Notes under the pieces: generated by a model
What the model was told of the DNA's origin: nothing
What the model saw: the letters and a program-made list of their open reading frames with translations, nothing else
The model's database searches: none
Source: Azonexus sp.
GTDB taxonomy: Bacteria; Pseudomonadota; Gammaproteobacteria; Burkholderiales; Rhodocyclaceae
DNA length: 23,957 nt
Reading direction: 5' to 3'
Assembly: GCA_031285115.1 (NCBI GenBank)
Contig: JAITWU010000100.1
Coordinates: forward strand, 1 to 23,957
Translations under genes and position numbers: made by a program
In this document: positions 1-8,417 of the stretch, one piece after another
Numbering within the stretch: position 1 is the stretch's first letter
How the letters are laid out: the number at the start of each line of letters is the position of its first letter

Positions 1-351
1 AAGGCGTTTGCCAGGCGCGATACGCTCACCGACCTCGGTTTTCTCGTGCACGCCATGATGGATGAGGGCAAACAGGTCGCTGCGGCGCTCGGCGTCAAGC
101 TCTTTGAAGACCCTTGGGAGATGAACGTCGAAGCGACCAGCCACGGCCAGACTGGCGACGAAGATTATGCGCACGCGCCTTCCATGCTGGAGGACGTGCG
201 CGCCCGCCGACTCACGGAAATCGACTGGATCACGGGCGCCATCGTCCGGGCGGCGAGGGATGCGGGGGTCGCCGTACCGATCAGCGAAACACTGTACCGG
301 CTGGTCAAAGCAAGGGAAGCCAGTTGGCGACTCAATCAGAAACATCAATAA
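1..351 (+). CDS. Ketopantoate reductase-family protein, C-terminal part (5' end outside window)
   Basis: The reading frame is open from the first base and ends with TAA at 349-351, so only about 116 C-terminal residues are visible. They match the helical C-terminal domain of the PanE/ApbA family (NADPH-dependent 2-oxo-acid reductases). The signature is the stretch with PSMLEDV followed by RRLTEID, which in the family carries the Ser and Glu that bind the substrate. The complete gene starting at 365 has the equivalent PSMLQDV and RATEVD, so the two are tandem paralogues. The NADP-binding Rossmann half lies upstream of the window. The gap to the next gene is only 13 bases, which suggests co-transcription. 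True pantoate synthesis is not demonstrated; many family members act on other 2-oxo acids. Confidence 0.85.
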   Translation, partial: KAFARRDTLTDLGFLVHAMMDEGKQVAAALGVKLFEDPWEMNVEATSHGQTGDEDYAHAPSMLEDVRARRLTEIDWITGAIVRAARDAGVAVPISETLYRLVKAREASWRLNQKHQ

Positions 352-364
352 GCAGGTGGCATAA

Positions 365-1279
365 ATGAAAATTTGCATCATCGGTTGCGGAGCGATCGGC
401 AGTTTGTTCGGCGCTCATCTGTCCAAGTTGGACGATGTCGAGGTGTGGGCCTACGATCCCAATCAGGCCCATGTCGACGCCATCAATCAGAACGGCCTGC
501 GGCTTACCGGTCTCGCCGACATCGTGGCGCCCGTCAAAGCACGGGCAAAGGCCGATCAAATTCCGGAATGCGAATTCGGCATCATCGCCGCCAAAACGCT
601 GCATACGCGCGCCGCAATGGAAGCAACCGCCCGCATTTTCCGCGATGGCGCGGTCTGCTCCGTGCAAAACGGCGTCGGCAACGAGGAAATCATCGCCGAA
701 TACGTACCGCGCGTCATTCTCGGCACGACCTTCCCGGCGGGGCATATCACTGCCCCCGGCGTCGTCAATCAGGATACTGGCGGCAAAACCTGGATCGGGC
801 CATTCGGACCGAAACCGGCGTCGATGAACGAAGTCGAGCGACTCGCCGACGCCATCAACCGCAGCGGCATGATCTGCGTACCGATGACCGATGCCCGTGG
901 CGCGTTGTGGACCAAGCTGATTTTCAACTCCGCCTCCAATGCCATGGGCGCCTTGACCCGCCTGCCGCACGGCATCGCCTGCGAACAGGTGTGGCCGGTG
1001 ATGTTCGCCCTGGCTCAGGAAGGCATCGCCGTCGCCCAGGCGCTCGGCGTCACACTCGATGGCGATCCCGTCGCCCTGCTCGAATACGGCAAAAAAGTCG
1101 CCTATCGGCACAAGCCGAGCATGTTGCAGGACGTGCTGGCCCAGCGCGCCACCGAGGTGGATGCCCTGAATGGCGGCATTGCCAGGATCGGTCGGGAAAT
1201 CGGCGTGCCGACCCCGCTCAATGAAGCGATGGCCGTGATGATCAAGGGCCTTGAGTTCTCCTGGACCCTGAAGGACTGA
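365..1279 (+). CDS. Ketopantoate reductase-family NADP-dependent oxidoreductase (ApbA/PanE-like)
   Basis: This 304-residue protein has the usual length and two-domain layout of the family. The N-terminal Rossmann fold has the dinucleotide motif GCGAIG at residues 7-12. The C-terminal helical domain holds the expected catalytic Lys at about 184 (in TKLIFNSASN), Asn 188, Ser 252 (PSMLQD) and Glu 264 (RATEVD). Family members reduce a 2-oxo acid such as ketopantoate with NADPH in the cytoplasm. The ATG follows an AGGTGG ribosome site. It is the second of two tandem paralogues and is followed after 5 bases by an M24-fold gene, so the three probably form one operon. Two copies beside an M24 protein, with no other pantothenate genes in view, suggest a catabolic or secondary role rather than coenzyme A synthesis; this is inference. 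Confidence 0.85.
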   Translation: MKICIIGCGAIGSLFGAHLSKLDDVEVWAYDPNQAHVDAINQNGLRLTGLADIVAPVKARAKADQIPECEFGIIAAKTLHTRAAMEATARIFRDGAVCSVQNGVGNEEIIAEYVPRVILGTTFPAGHITAPGVVNQDTGGKTWIGPFGPKPASMNEVERLADAINRSGMICVPMTDARGALWTKLIFNSASNAMGALTRLPHGIACEQVWPVMFALAQEGIAVAQALGVTLDGDPVALLEYGKKVAYRHKPSMLQDVLAQRATEVDALNGGIARIGREIGVPTPLNEAMAVMIKGLEFSWTLKD

Positions 1280-1284
1280 AAACC

Positions 1285-2439
1285 ATGAATGATTACAGCA
1301 ACCCCTACACCCCCAGCCAGGGCGAAATCGAACGCCGCTACCGCAACGTCCGGCAGGCCATGGAAAAAGCCGGTCTCGACTACCTCATCGTCAGCGGCAG
1401 CGAATACACCGGCTTCGAGGGCGCCGTTCGCTACATGTGCGGCTTCCACATCCTGCACCGCTACGCCTACGTCATCGTCCCGCTGGCGGGCGAGCCGGTC
1501 GCCGTCTTCCCGCGCGAAGCAACCTGGGTCGGCGACCACAGCGCCACCTTTATCGAGCGGCGCGAATTTCCGGCCCATTGCGGCGAATGGATGGCTGGAT
1601 ATTTCAAGGAAAAGAGCGCCCGCAAAATCGGCGTCTATGGCCTTGAGTACGTGATGAATGTGCGCGACTACGGAGCGCTCGTCAAAAGCGGCCTCGATCT
1701 CGTTGATTTCGACATCGCCTTCGACTACGCCCGCGCTCAGAAAAGCGAAGAAGAACTGCGCTCGGTGCGTCATTCGATGGCCATCAACAAAGCTGGCGTG
1801 CTCGCCGTGCTCAAGGCGTACCGCGCCGGGGCGACCGAGGCGGAACTGATGGGCGTCGCCGAAAACGTCTTCGCCGCCGCTGGCACCGCGCGCAAGACCA
1901 TGGACATGATGTGCTCCGGCCCCAACGGCTCCATGCGGCCGCAGATGGTCTTCCCCACTGGTCGGCGCGTGCAGGATACCGATGGTCTCGTCTATGGCCT
2001 CGAAATCGCTGGCGAAGGCGGCCACTGGGTCGAGTTTTCCCGAGTCCTCGCGCCGCGCGGGCTGGACGCGATAACGCAGGAAATGTTCACCGCCTATCAG
2101 GAATTCCACGAACTCGCCAAAATTCACATGAAGGCCGGAGCCACCGCTGAGGAAGTCCACCGGGCCTGCTCCAAACCCCTCCATGATCGCGGCTACCGTC
2201 TCGGCCACGTCTCGGGCCACTCGATCGGCATGACCATGATCGAAATGCCACGCATCGGCGAAGGCTTCGACTTCGTACTGCCGGAAAACATGGTCTGTTC
2301 GATGCACCCGCACATCATGACCGAAGACCGCAGCCATTCCCTGTATTTCCAGGAAACCTACCGGGTCGGCAAAGACAGCGGCGAGCCGCTCTCCGGTGTG
2401 CCGATCAAGGTGTACCACGGCGGCGAAAGCGCGTTTTGA
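1285..2439 (+). CDS. M24-fold (aminopeptidase P / creatinase-like) protein with altered metal site
   Basis: The 384-residue product has the two-part architecture of aminopeptidase P and creatinase: an N-terminal creatinase-like domain (about 15-150) and a C-terminal pita-bread domain (about 160-375). Aligning by eye to the canonical five metal ligands Asp, Asp, His, Glu, Glu gives Glu 240 (in GLEIAGEGG), Glu 250 (WVEFSR), His 312 (SGHSIG), His 341 (CSMHPH) and Gln 356 (YFQET). Only the His is retained. The fold is secure, but a standard dimetal peptidase activity is doubtful; a creatinase-like metal-free hydrolase is an alternative. It starts 5 bases after the reductase gene and is the last gene before a strong terminator. 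The ligand assignment is a manual alignment. Confidence 0.8.
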   Translation: MNDYSNPYTPSQGEIERRYRNVRQAMEKAGLDYLIVSGSEYTGFEGAVRYMCGFHILHRYAYVIVPLAGEPVAVFPREATWVGDHSATFIERREFPAHCGEWMAGYFKEKSARKIGVYGLEYVMNVRDYGALVKSGLDLVDFDIAFDYARAQKSEEELRSVRHSMAINKAGVLAVLKAYRAGATEAELMGVAENVFAAAGTARKTMDMMCSGPNGSMRPQMVFPTGRRVQDTDGLVYGLEIAGEGGHWVEFSRVLAPRGLDAITQEMFTAYQEFHELAKIHMKAGATAEEVHRACSKPLHDRGYRLGHVSGHSIGMTMIEMPRIGEGFDFVLPENMVCSMHPHIMTEDRSHSLYFQETYRVGKDSGEPLSGVPIKVYHGGESAF

Positions 2440-2462
2440 GCGGCAACAACGCTTGATACGCT

Positions 2463-2498
2463 GGCGGCAAGGCCGCCGCAACCCTGGCGCAAGCGCCA
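2463..2498 (+). other. Two tandem GC hairpins after the M24 gene
   Basis: Two perfect short inverted repeats lie between the stop codon and the terminator: GGCGGC (2463-2468) with GCCGCC (2472-2477), and TGGCGC (2485-2490) with GCGCCA (2493-2498). Neither has a T-tract, so they are not terminators themselves. They may protect the 3' end of the transcript or be remnants of an intergenic repeat. Confidence 0.5.
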
Positions 2499-2504
2499 CG
2501 AGAC

Positions 2505-2533
2505 AAACCCGCAATGGCGGGTTTTCTTTTTTT
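2505..2533 (+). terminator. Intrinsic terminator after the reductase/M24 operon
   Basis: A perfect 8-bp stem, AAACCCGC at 2505-2512 and GCGGGTTT at 2517-2524 with a 4-base loop, runs into a T-rich tract ending at 2533 with a single C interruption. It sits 66 bases after the M24 stop codon and closes the first operon. Confidence 0.9.
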
Positions 2534-2812
2534 ATGGCCGCCCCGGAACCAATCGGGACGCTACCTCGGAACATCTCCCTCCTCTTCCCCGCAAGTGGCG
2601 GAAAAACACGGGAAAGGGGCGAAACTTCTGCGACCGCGCAACGTGAATAAAAATGATGCAGTTATCGGATAGTGTATGCACTTTGCGGATAACGCTTGCG
2701 CGACTGTTCCAGTAATTTATGCCATCGGTAACAGGCGGGCGCAGGGTGTCGCCGCAATCAATGTGACCGCGTCATAAAAAACAAGGCGGTTGCGGTAAAA
2801 GGAGGAGGGACG
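2534..2812. promoter_or_regulatory. Intergenic region expected to hold the promoter of the transport/hydroxylase operon
   Basis: With the preceding terminator this makes a gene-free stretch of 373 bases (2440-2812). It lies upstream of a long one-direction gene run, so a promoter is expected, and the more AT-rich part at about 2640-2730 is the likeliest place. I could not find a convincing -35/-10 pair with proper spacing or a clear sigma-54 GG/GC pair. A very strong ribosome site, GGAGGAGGG at 2801-2809, precedes the ATG at 2813. No open frame here looks like a gene. Confidence 0.35.
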
Positions 2813-3757
2813 ATGTATCGGATGATCATCGCGGCAGGCGTTGCGTTGTTTGGCCTCGCCGCCTGCCAGCAGGCGCCGGATTTGAGCGCCATCGAGGCGG
2901 AACGGGCCAAGAGCGTGCAGCGTTACGACATTGTCTTGTCGCTGGCCGCCAATGACAAGGCGATTGCGGCGGGAACCCAGAGCGGGGTGGTTTTGGTGTC
3001 GGCGGATCAGGGTAAAACCTGGACGCGCCAGGCGTTGGGCGCGACCTCCCTGACCGGCCTTGCGGTGTGCCCGGATGGCAGTTTTGTCGGCATTGATTTC
3101 AACCACAAGATCTGGCGCGCCAATGCGGCGGGCGCTGACTGGCAGGCGGCGGTTCTGGAAACCCCCCGCGTGCCGCTGACGGTCGCCTGCGATGGCAAAA
3201 ACCGCTGGTGGGTCGCCGGGTCGGGGGCCAAGATCGTCATGAGCGCCGATCAGGGCGCGCATTGGCAAGTCACCGATTTGAATGAGGACGCCCAGATCAC
3301 GGCGCTGCAATTTGTCGATGAGGAATTCGGCATTGCCGCAGGCGAGTTCGGCATGATTCTCACGACCCGCGATGGCGGCGCGACCTGGCAGAAGGAAGCG
3401 GCGATTGCCAACGAGTTTTATCCTTACGCCCTGTTGTTCACCAACCGGCAGACCGGCTATGTGAGCGGCATCGCCGGGCAGATTTTGCGCACGGAAGATG
3501 GCGGCAGGACGTGGGCGAAGTTCGACAATCTCGCCAATGCTTCCCTCTACCGGCTGTTCATGCACGACGGCAAGCCTTATGGCGCGGGTTCCGGCGGCGT
3601 CGTCGCCCGCCTCGATGATGGCGCTTTCCGCACTGTCCCCTATCCCGATGCGATACCGGTGTTTCTCGCCGCCGGGGTTTCCCTGCCGGGCGAGCTGGCC
3701 GTCGCCATCGGCGGGCCGGGCGGTTTGATCCGGGTCATCGGCACGCATGTGAATTGA
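2813..3757 (+). CDS. YCF48-like beta-propeller lipoprotein
   Basis: The 314-residue product begins with a lipoprotein signal peptide whose lipobox LAAC places the acylated Cys at residue 18, so the mature protein should be membrane-anchored. The rest is a run of short beta-propeller blades with at least four Asp-box/BNR-type motifs: SADQGKTW, SADQGAHW, TRDGGATW and TEDGGRTW. This is the pattern of YCF48/Hcf136-related proteins. In non-photosynthetic proteobacteria such proteins are often encoded next to RND/MMPL permeases with DUF1302 and DUF1329 genes, exactly as here. A role as a periplasmic partner or assembly factor of the permease is inferred. The start is fixed by a strong GGAGGAGGG site. 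The RND gene begins 10 bases after its stop. Confidence 0.85.
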   Translation: MYRMIIAAGVALFGLAACQQAPDLSAIEAERAKSVQRYDIVLSLAANDKAIAAGTQSGVVLVSADQGKTWTRQALGATSLTGLAVCPDGSFVGIDFNHKIWRANAAGADWQAAVLETPRVPLTVACDGKNRWWVAGSGAKIVMSADQGAHWQVTDLNEDAQITALQFVDEEFGIAAGEFGMILTTRDGGATWQKEAAIANEFYPYALLFTNRQTGYVSGIAGQILRTEDGGRTWAKFDNLANASLYRLFMHDGKPYGAGSGGVVARLDDGAFRTVPYPDAIPVFLAAGVSLPGELAVAIGGPGGLIRVIGTHVN

Positions 3758-3767
3758 GGAGACGGTT

Positions 3768-6185
3768 GTGTCAGCATTTAGCAATCTGCGTCATCGCATC
3801 ACCCATAAGCTCCACATCGCCGAGGAATGGCTGTTTGCCAATCCGAAGATCGTCCTTGCCCTGATTCTTGCCGTCACCCTGCTGTTCAGCCTGGCTTTGC
3901 CGCGTCTGCGCATTTATTCCGACTTTGCCGACCTGCTGCCGCAGAACCATTCGTACATCAAGGTGTACAACCAGATCAAAGAAAACTTCGGCGGCGCCAA
4001 CATGATCGTCATGGCGATCGAGGTGGAAAAAGGCACCATCTTCAACGATGACACCCTGGCCCTGGTCAACGAGGCGACGCAAGGCGTCGACAGCCTGCCG
4101 GGGGTCAATCACAACCTCGTCAGCTCCCTCACCCACCGGACGGCGCGCAAAATCTACCTGTCGGAGGAAGGCGCCCTGATGTCGGAGCCTTATTACGATC
4201 CGACCCGGAGCAAGCGCAGCGTCGCCGAACTGGAGCAGATGAAGAAGGATGTCATCGCCAATCCGACCATCTACGGTCTTCTCATCTCGCCGGATTTCAA
4301 ATCGGCGCTGATCAAGGCCCAGTTGAATGAACAGGATATCGACTACGCCAAAACCTTCGCCGAACTGCAAAAAGTGCGGGAAACCATCACCCGGCCCGGC
4401 CATCGCATCCATGTGACGGGTAATCCGGTGCTCACCGGCTGGGTGTATACCTATCTCAACCAGATCGTCGCCATCCTCGCCTATACCCTGCTCTTGCTGG
4501 CGCTCTTGCTGGTGCTGTATTTCCGCCGCCTGTACGGGATTGCCCTGCCGCTGATCGGGATCGCCCTGTCCTCGATCTGGGGTTTGGGCTTCATGGCGCT
4601 GGCCGGGATCAATCTGGAGCCGTTGAGCCTGCCGATTCCCTTCCTCATCGCCGCCCGCGCCACCTCCCACGGGGTGCAACTGGTGGCCCGCTACTATGAG
4701 GAACTGGCCAAGGTGCACAATGGCAAAAAAGCCGCGCGCAATGCGCTCGACGCCTTGTTCCGGCCGGGGTCGCTCGCCATCATCGTCGATGCGCTGGGCA
4801 TTGCCGTTCTCGTTCTCGGGGCCGCTCCGTTCAATACCAAACTCGGTATTGCTGCGGGTTTCTGGGGGTTCTCGGTCATTTTCACCGTGCATTTCATGGT
4901 GCCGCTGGCGCTCACCGTGCTACCGCAGCCCAAAAGCATGGAGAACAAGAATCAGGCCGTGCGCAATTTCCTCGGCTGGGTGATGGCTGGCACCGGCGGC
5001 ACCACCAGCGGCGCGCGGACGATCCTCCTGCTGGCGACGATTGGCGCCCTCGGCGGCTCCTGGTTCATCGCCCAGGTGCAGTTGGGCGAATCCGAGCCGG
5101 GCAGCCCGCTCCTGCATCGCAACCACGATTTCAACGTGTCGACCAAGGCGATCAACAATCTCTTCCCCGGCTCCGAGGAATTGCACATCATTGCCCGCAC
5201 CGACGAAAAGCGCGGCATCAACAAGCCGGAAGTGATGGCCGCCATCGAACGCTTTCAGGCCCACATGCTGTCCGACCCGGCCCTCGGCGGGGCCAAGGCC
5301 ATTCCCGGCGTCGTGCGCGTGGTCAACCGCCTGACCCACAACGATGATCCCCGCTGGATGCAGATTCCCGACAATGCCGACGAAATCGTCGGGCTGATGT
5401 TCACCTATATGGCGAGCAGCCCGGTTCCCGGCGCGTTGAAGGAATTCATCAATCCCGACGAAAACGAAGCCGACATGGTGTTTTATTACAAAGACCACCA
5501 GGCGGAAACGGTCAATCGGGCGGTGGCGCTGGCCGAACAAGGCATCCGCCAAATCGAGGCCGACGTGCCGGGGCTGCATATCGAACTGGGCGGCGGCATC
5601 ATCGGCGTCACGGCGGCGGCTAATCAGGCGCTGCATAGCGACCATATGAAGATCATTCCGGCGGTCATGATTCTCGCCTTTCTGCTGGTCACGGTTTATT
5701 ACAGCTCCGTCCATGCTGGCTGGCTGATGGTGCTGCCGATGTTGTTCTCGACCCTGATGACCTATGCCTACATGGGCGCGGCCCATATCGGCATCAGCGT
5801 CAATACCGTGCCCGTCATTGCCGTCGGCGTCGGCGTCGGCATCGACTATGCCGTCTATTTCATGGATCGCATCCGCGAAGAGATGGCCTCGGTGCACAAC
5901 ATTCACAAGGCCGTCGTCAATGCCGTGGCGACCACCGGCTATGCCGTGTCGTTTACGGCGATGACGCTGATCGCTGGCGTGGTCATGTGGATTTTCATGT
6001 CCGACCTGCGCTTCCAGTCGGATGCGGCGGTTCTTTTGAGCTTCATGCTGGTGGTCAACGCCATTGCCGCGATGCTCATCGTTCCGGCGTGGTGCGTGGT
6101 CTTCAGGCCGCGTTTCGTCATGGCGACCCATTACGACGCCGACGGCGTGCTCGAAGAAGACGATTTGGCAAAAGGCAAGGCATAA
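3768..6185 (+). CDS. RND/MMPL-family inner-membrane transporter
   Basis: An 805-residue integral membrane protein with a GTG start 10 bases after the lipoprotein gene. It has the duplicated RND architecture: a first membrane helix at about 27-46, a large periplasmic loop beginning with the DFADLLP motif typical of MMPL proteins, a membrane block at about 225-400, a second periplasmic loop, and a second membrane block at about 630-790. The motif GVGVGIDYAVYF at about residue 686 is the Asp-containing proton-relay segment; the equivalent place in the first half (about 290, RATSHGVQ) lacks an acidic residue. Members move hydrophobic molecules such as lipids, hopanoids or sterols using the proton gradient. 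The neighbouring OM and periplasmic proteins suggest substrate traffic through the envelope. Direction and substrate are unknown. Confidence 0.9.
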   Translation: MSAFSNLRHRITHKLHIAEEWLFANPKIVLALILAVTLLFSLALPRLRIYSDFADLLPQNHSYIKVYNQIKENFGGANMIVMAIEVEKGTIFNDDTLALVNEATQGVDSLPGVNHNLVSSLTHRTARKIYLSEEGALMSEPYYDPTRSKRSVAELEQMKKDVIANPTIYGLLISPDFKSALIKAQLNEQDIDYAKTFAELQKVRETITRPGHRIHVTGNPVLTGWVYTYLNQIVAILAYTLLLLALLLVLYFRRLYGIALPLIGIALSSIWGLGFMALAGINLEPLSLPIPFLIAARATSHGVQLVARYYEELAKVHNGKKAARNALDALFRPGSLAIIVDALGIAVLVLGAAPFNTKLGIAAGFWGFSVIFTVHFMVPLALTVLPQPKSMENKNQAVRNFLGWVMAGTGGTTSGARTILLLATIGALGGSWFIAQVQLGESEPGSPLLHRNHDFNVSTKAINNLFPGSEELHIIARTDEKRGINKPEVMAAIERFQAHMLSDPALGGAKAIPGVVRVVNRLTHNDDPRWMQIPDNADEIVGLMFTYMASSPVPGALKEFINPDENEADMVFYYKDHQAETVNRAVALAEQGIRQIEADVPGLHIELGGGIIGVTAAANQALHSDHMKIIPAVMILAFLLVTVYYSSVHAGWLMVLPMLFSTLMTYAYMGAAHIGISVNTVPVIAVGVGVGIDYAVYFMDRIREEMASVHNIHKAVVNAVATTGYAVSFTAMTLIAGVVMWIFMSDLRFQSDAAVLLSFMLVVNAIAAMLIVPAWCVVFRPRFVMATHYDADGVLEEDDLAKGKA

Positions 6186-6236
6186 AAGCGGTTCGGCGGC
6201 AGTAGTTGCTTATATCCACAATAAGGAGGGACTCAA

Positions 6237-8399
6237 ATGTACAAACAGGTAACGAAACGGGAATGGCGGTTGAAGGCGTTGGCGATTGCTCTCGCGGCAA
6301 TCGGCAGCGGCGCGGCTCACGCTGACAATCTGCCCGCCCTCGGCGACGGCGACGATCCGTGGCGGGTCGATGTCATTTACGAAAACGGCACCCATTACCG
6401 GGGCAAGGACAAGACCGGCCACGAAGTCGGCCTGTCCAAGTTCCGCAACACGATACAGGTCGAACTCGACAAGAAGCTCGCCAATGACTGGGGCTTTCAC
6501 GGCGTTTTGCGCGGCACTTTCGATGGCGTCTATCGGCTCAATGACGACGAATTCGGCAAGAAGGCGGGCAGCAAGAGCGGGGCGGATTTGCAGTTTCAGA
6601 ACACCATTTCCAAGTCGGGCGGCATGGTCACTACCGTGCCCTGGGGCGGCGGCCTCGGCGCCAACGGCGGCCCCTGGAATCAGGCCACGGCGGCTTTCGG
6701 CTATCCCGGCGGCAATGATCTGTTAAACGCGATCTATGCCGGGAATGTCATCGCCGGTTCACCGCTGCCGCTGCCGTTGCCGGGAGCCGCCAATACCGGC
6801 TTCGTCAATGGCAATACCTACAGCGCCGAATCGGGCGTTGGCCTGCGGATGCTCGGCGACCGCTGGCACGGCCCCGACGGCGGCATCCAGATGGCCGTGC
6901 CGGTGCGCCCCTGCGACACCGACAGGCGCGGTTGCCGCGACTTCGGCGGCTATGGCGACAAAAATCTCTCGGAACTCGAAGCGCCGGAATTCAACGACCG
7001 GCTTGATTTCATCCGCGAAGCCTATGTCAAAAAGACCTTCAACCTGACCGACGAAACCAACCTGTTTTTGAAGCTCGGCAAGCAGCAGGTGGTTTGGGGC
7101 CGCACCGACCTGTTCCGCGTGCTCGATGTCATCAACCCGGTTGATTACTCGCGCAACAACATCTATGACGAGTTGCAGGACATCCGCATCCCGATGTGGA
7201 TCGCCCAGACCGAATTCCGCTTCGGCAGCTCGGAACTGATGCAGGACCGCAACCTGTCGATTGTCTGGAATTTTGACAAATTCCGCGCCAACAACCTTGG
7301 CCAGTGCGGCACGCCGAACGTCATGCTCGATGCTGGCTGTTTCTTCCGTGGCATGGCAAATCTGTGGGATAACGGCGGCACGGTAGCGAATTTTGCCCAC
7401 CTCAGTGATGGCGCCGCCTCGTTGGCGGAACTCGGCATGGGAATCCCGAATGGCTCCCTGCCGCGCGACATGTGGCTCGCCACCAACTTCGGCCCCGGCC
7501 AGATCGGTATCCGCAAGGTGCATCTGCCTGAATGGAGCCTCGCCAACAGCCAGCTTGGCGTCAAGTTTGAAGGGGTGACCCAGGGCGGCCTCAACTTCTC
7601 GCTCAATGCGCTCACTTATCGCTCGCAACTGCCCAGTCTGCACGCCTTCAACAACGCGCAGAACCCGTTCGTCGCTAGTCAAACCGGCGGCTCCTCGCAC
7701 CTCATCGCCTTTGACATGTACTTCCCCCGGGTCAACCTGATCGGCGGCTCGATGGATTTCCAGTCCGAGACGTTGGGCGCGGCTTTCCGCCTCGAAGGCG
7801 CGTTGACCAAGGGTGAGGAATTCGTCAATACCGCCCGGCCCAAGCTCTATTCGTCGAACAAGGTCTGGCGTTCGGTGATTGGCGTCGACCGGCCAACCTT
7901 CATTCCCTTCATCAGCGAAAGCCGCACCACCCTCATTTCGGCCCAGTTGTTCTACCAGCACATTTTCGATCATGAGGAATACCGTGGCCCCCTCGGTAAA
8001 TACGGGATGCCGGACTGGCAGGACAATTTCATCGGCACCCTGCTGATCAAGGCTTTCCTCATGAATGACCGGGTCAGCCCGCAACTGGTCACGGCCTATG
8101 ATTTCAAGGCGCACGCCTGGGTGGCTTCGCCGCAGGTCGAATGGAGCCTCTCCGACAGCCTCAAGCTGACCTTTGGCGCCAACGTCAAAGGCAAGCGGGA
8201 TGACGCCGAAGATCGCTGGGCCTTCAACGATTGCCGCGACTGCAACCCCTATGCGCCCTATACCCAGTACGATGGGCAAACGGGGGCTGGCCCCCTCGGC
8301 CTCTCCGGTCTCGAACCGCTGGGCCGCTTCCGCGCTGGACCAATCGGCTCGGCCTGGAAGGAAAATGAGATTTACTTCTACCTTCGCTACAAATTCTGA
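6237..8399 (+). CDS. DUF1302-family outer-membrane protein
   Basis: The 720-residue product has a Sec signal peptide (KREWRLK, a hydrophobic core, and likely cleavage after AHA at residue 29) and a beta-barrel-like remainder rich in alternating aromatic and polar residues. It ends in the aromatic C-terminal strand YFYLRYKF, the usual signal for outer-membrane insertion. This matches DUF1302, a family almost always paired with DUF1329 in degraders of hydrophobic compounds. Two Cys pairs (CDTDRRGC and CRDC) are unusual for a barrel and could form disulfides or a surface loop. A role as an OM channel for the operon substrate is inferred. A strong AAGGAGGG site precedes the ATG; the 51-base gap to the RND gene shows no terminator. 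Confidence 0.88.
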   Translation: MYKQVTKREWRLKALAIALAAIGSGAAHADNLPALGDGDDPWRVDVIYENGTHYRGKDKTGHEVGLSKFRNTIQVELDKKLANDWGFHGVLRGTFDGVYRLNDDEFGKKAGSKSGADLQFQNTISKSGGMVTTVPWGGGLGANGGPWNQATAAFGYPGGNDLLNAIYAGNVIAGSPLPLPLPGAANTGFVNGNTYSAESGVGLRMLGDRWHGPDGGIQMAVPVRPCDTDRRGCRDFGGYGDKNLSELEAPEFNDRLDFIREAYVKKTFNLTDETNLFLKLGKQQVVWGRTDLFRVLDVINPVDYSRNNIYDELQDIRIPMWIAQTEFRFGSSELMQDRNLSIVWNFDKFRANNLGQCGTPNVMLDAGCFFRGMANLWDNGGTVANFAHLSDGAASLAELGMGIPNGSLPRDMWLATNFGPGQIGIRKVHLPEWSLANSQLGVKFEGVTQGGLNFSLNALTYRSQLPSLHAFNNAQNPFVASQTGGSSHLIAFDMYFPRVNLIGGSMDFQSETLGAAFRLEGALTKGEEFVNTARPKLYSSNKVWRSVIGVDRPTFIPFISESRTTLISAQLFYQHIFDHEEYRGPLGKYGMPDWQDNFIGTLLIKAFLMNDRVSPQLVTAYDFKAHAWVASPQVEWSLSDSLKLTFGANVKGKRDDAEDRWAFNDCRDCNPYAPYTQYDGQTGAGPLGLSGLEPLGRFRAGPIGSAWKENEIYFYLRYKF

Positions 8400-8417
8400 C
8401 CTTGCTGGAGAGACAAC

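Noticed and set aside
2691-2721. A possible sigma-70 promoter, TTGCGC (2696-2701) and TAATTT (2713-2718)
   Set aside because: The spacer is only 11 bases, too short for a functional -35/-10 pair.
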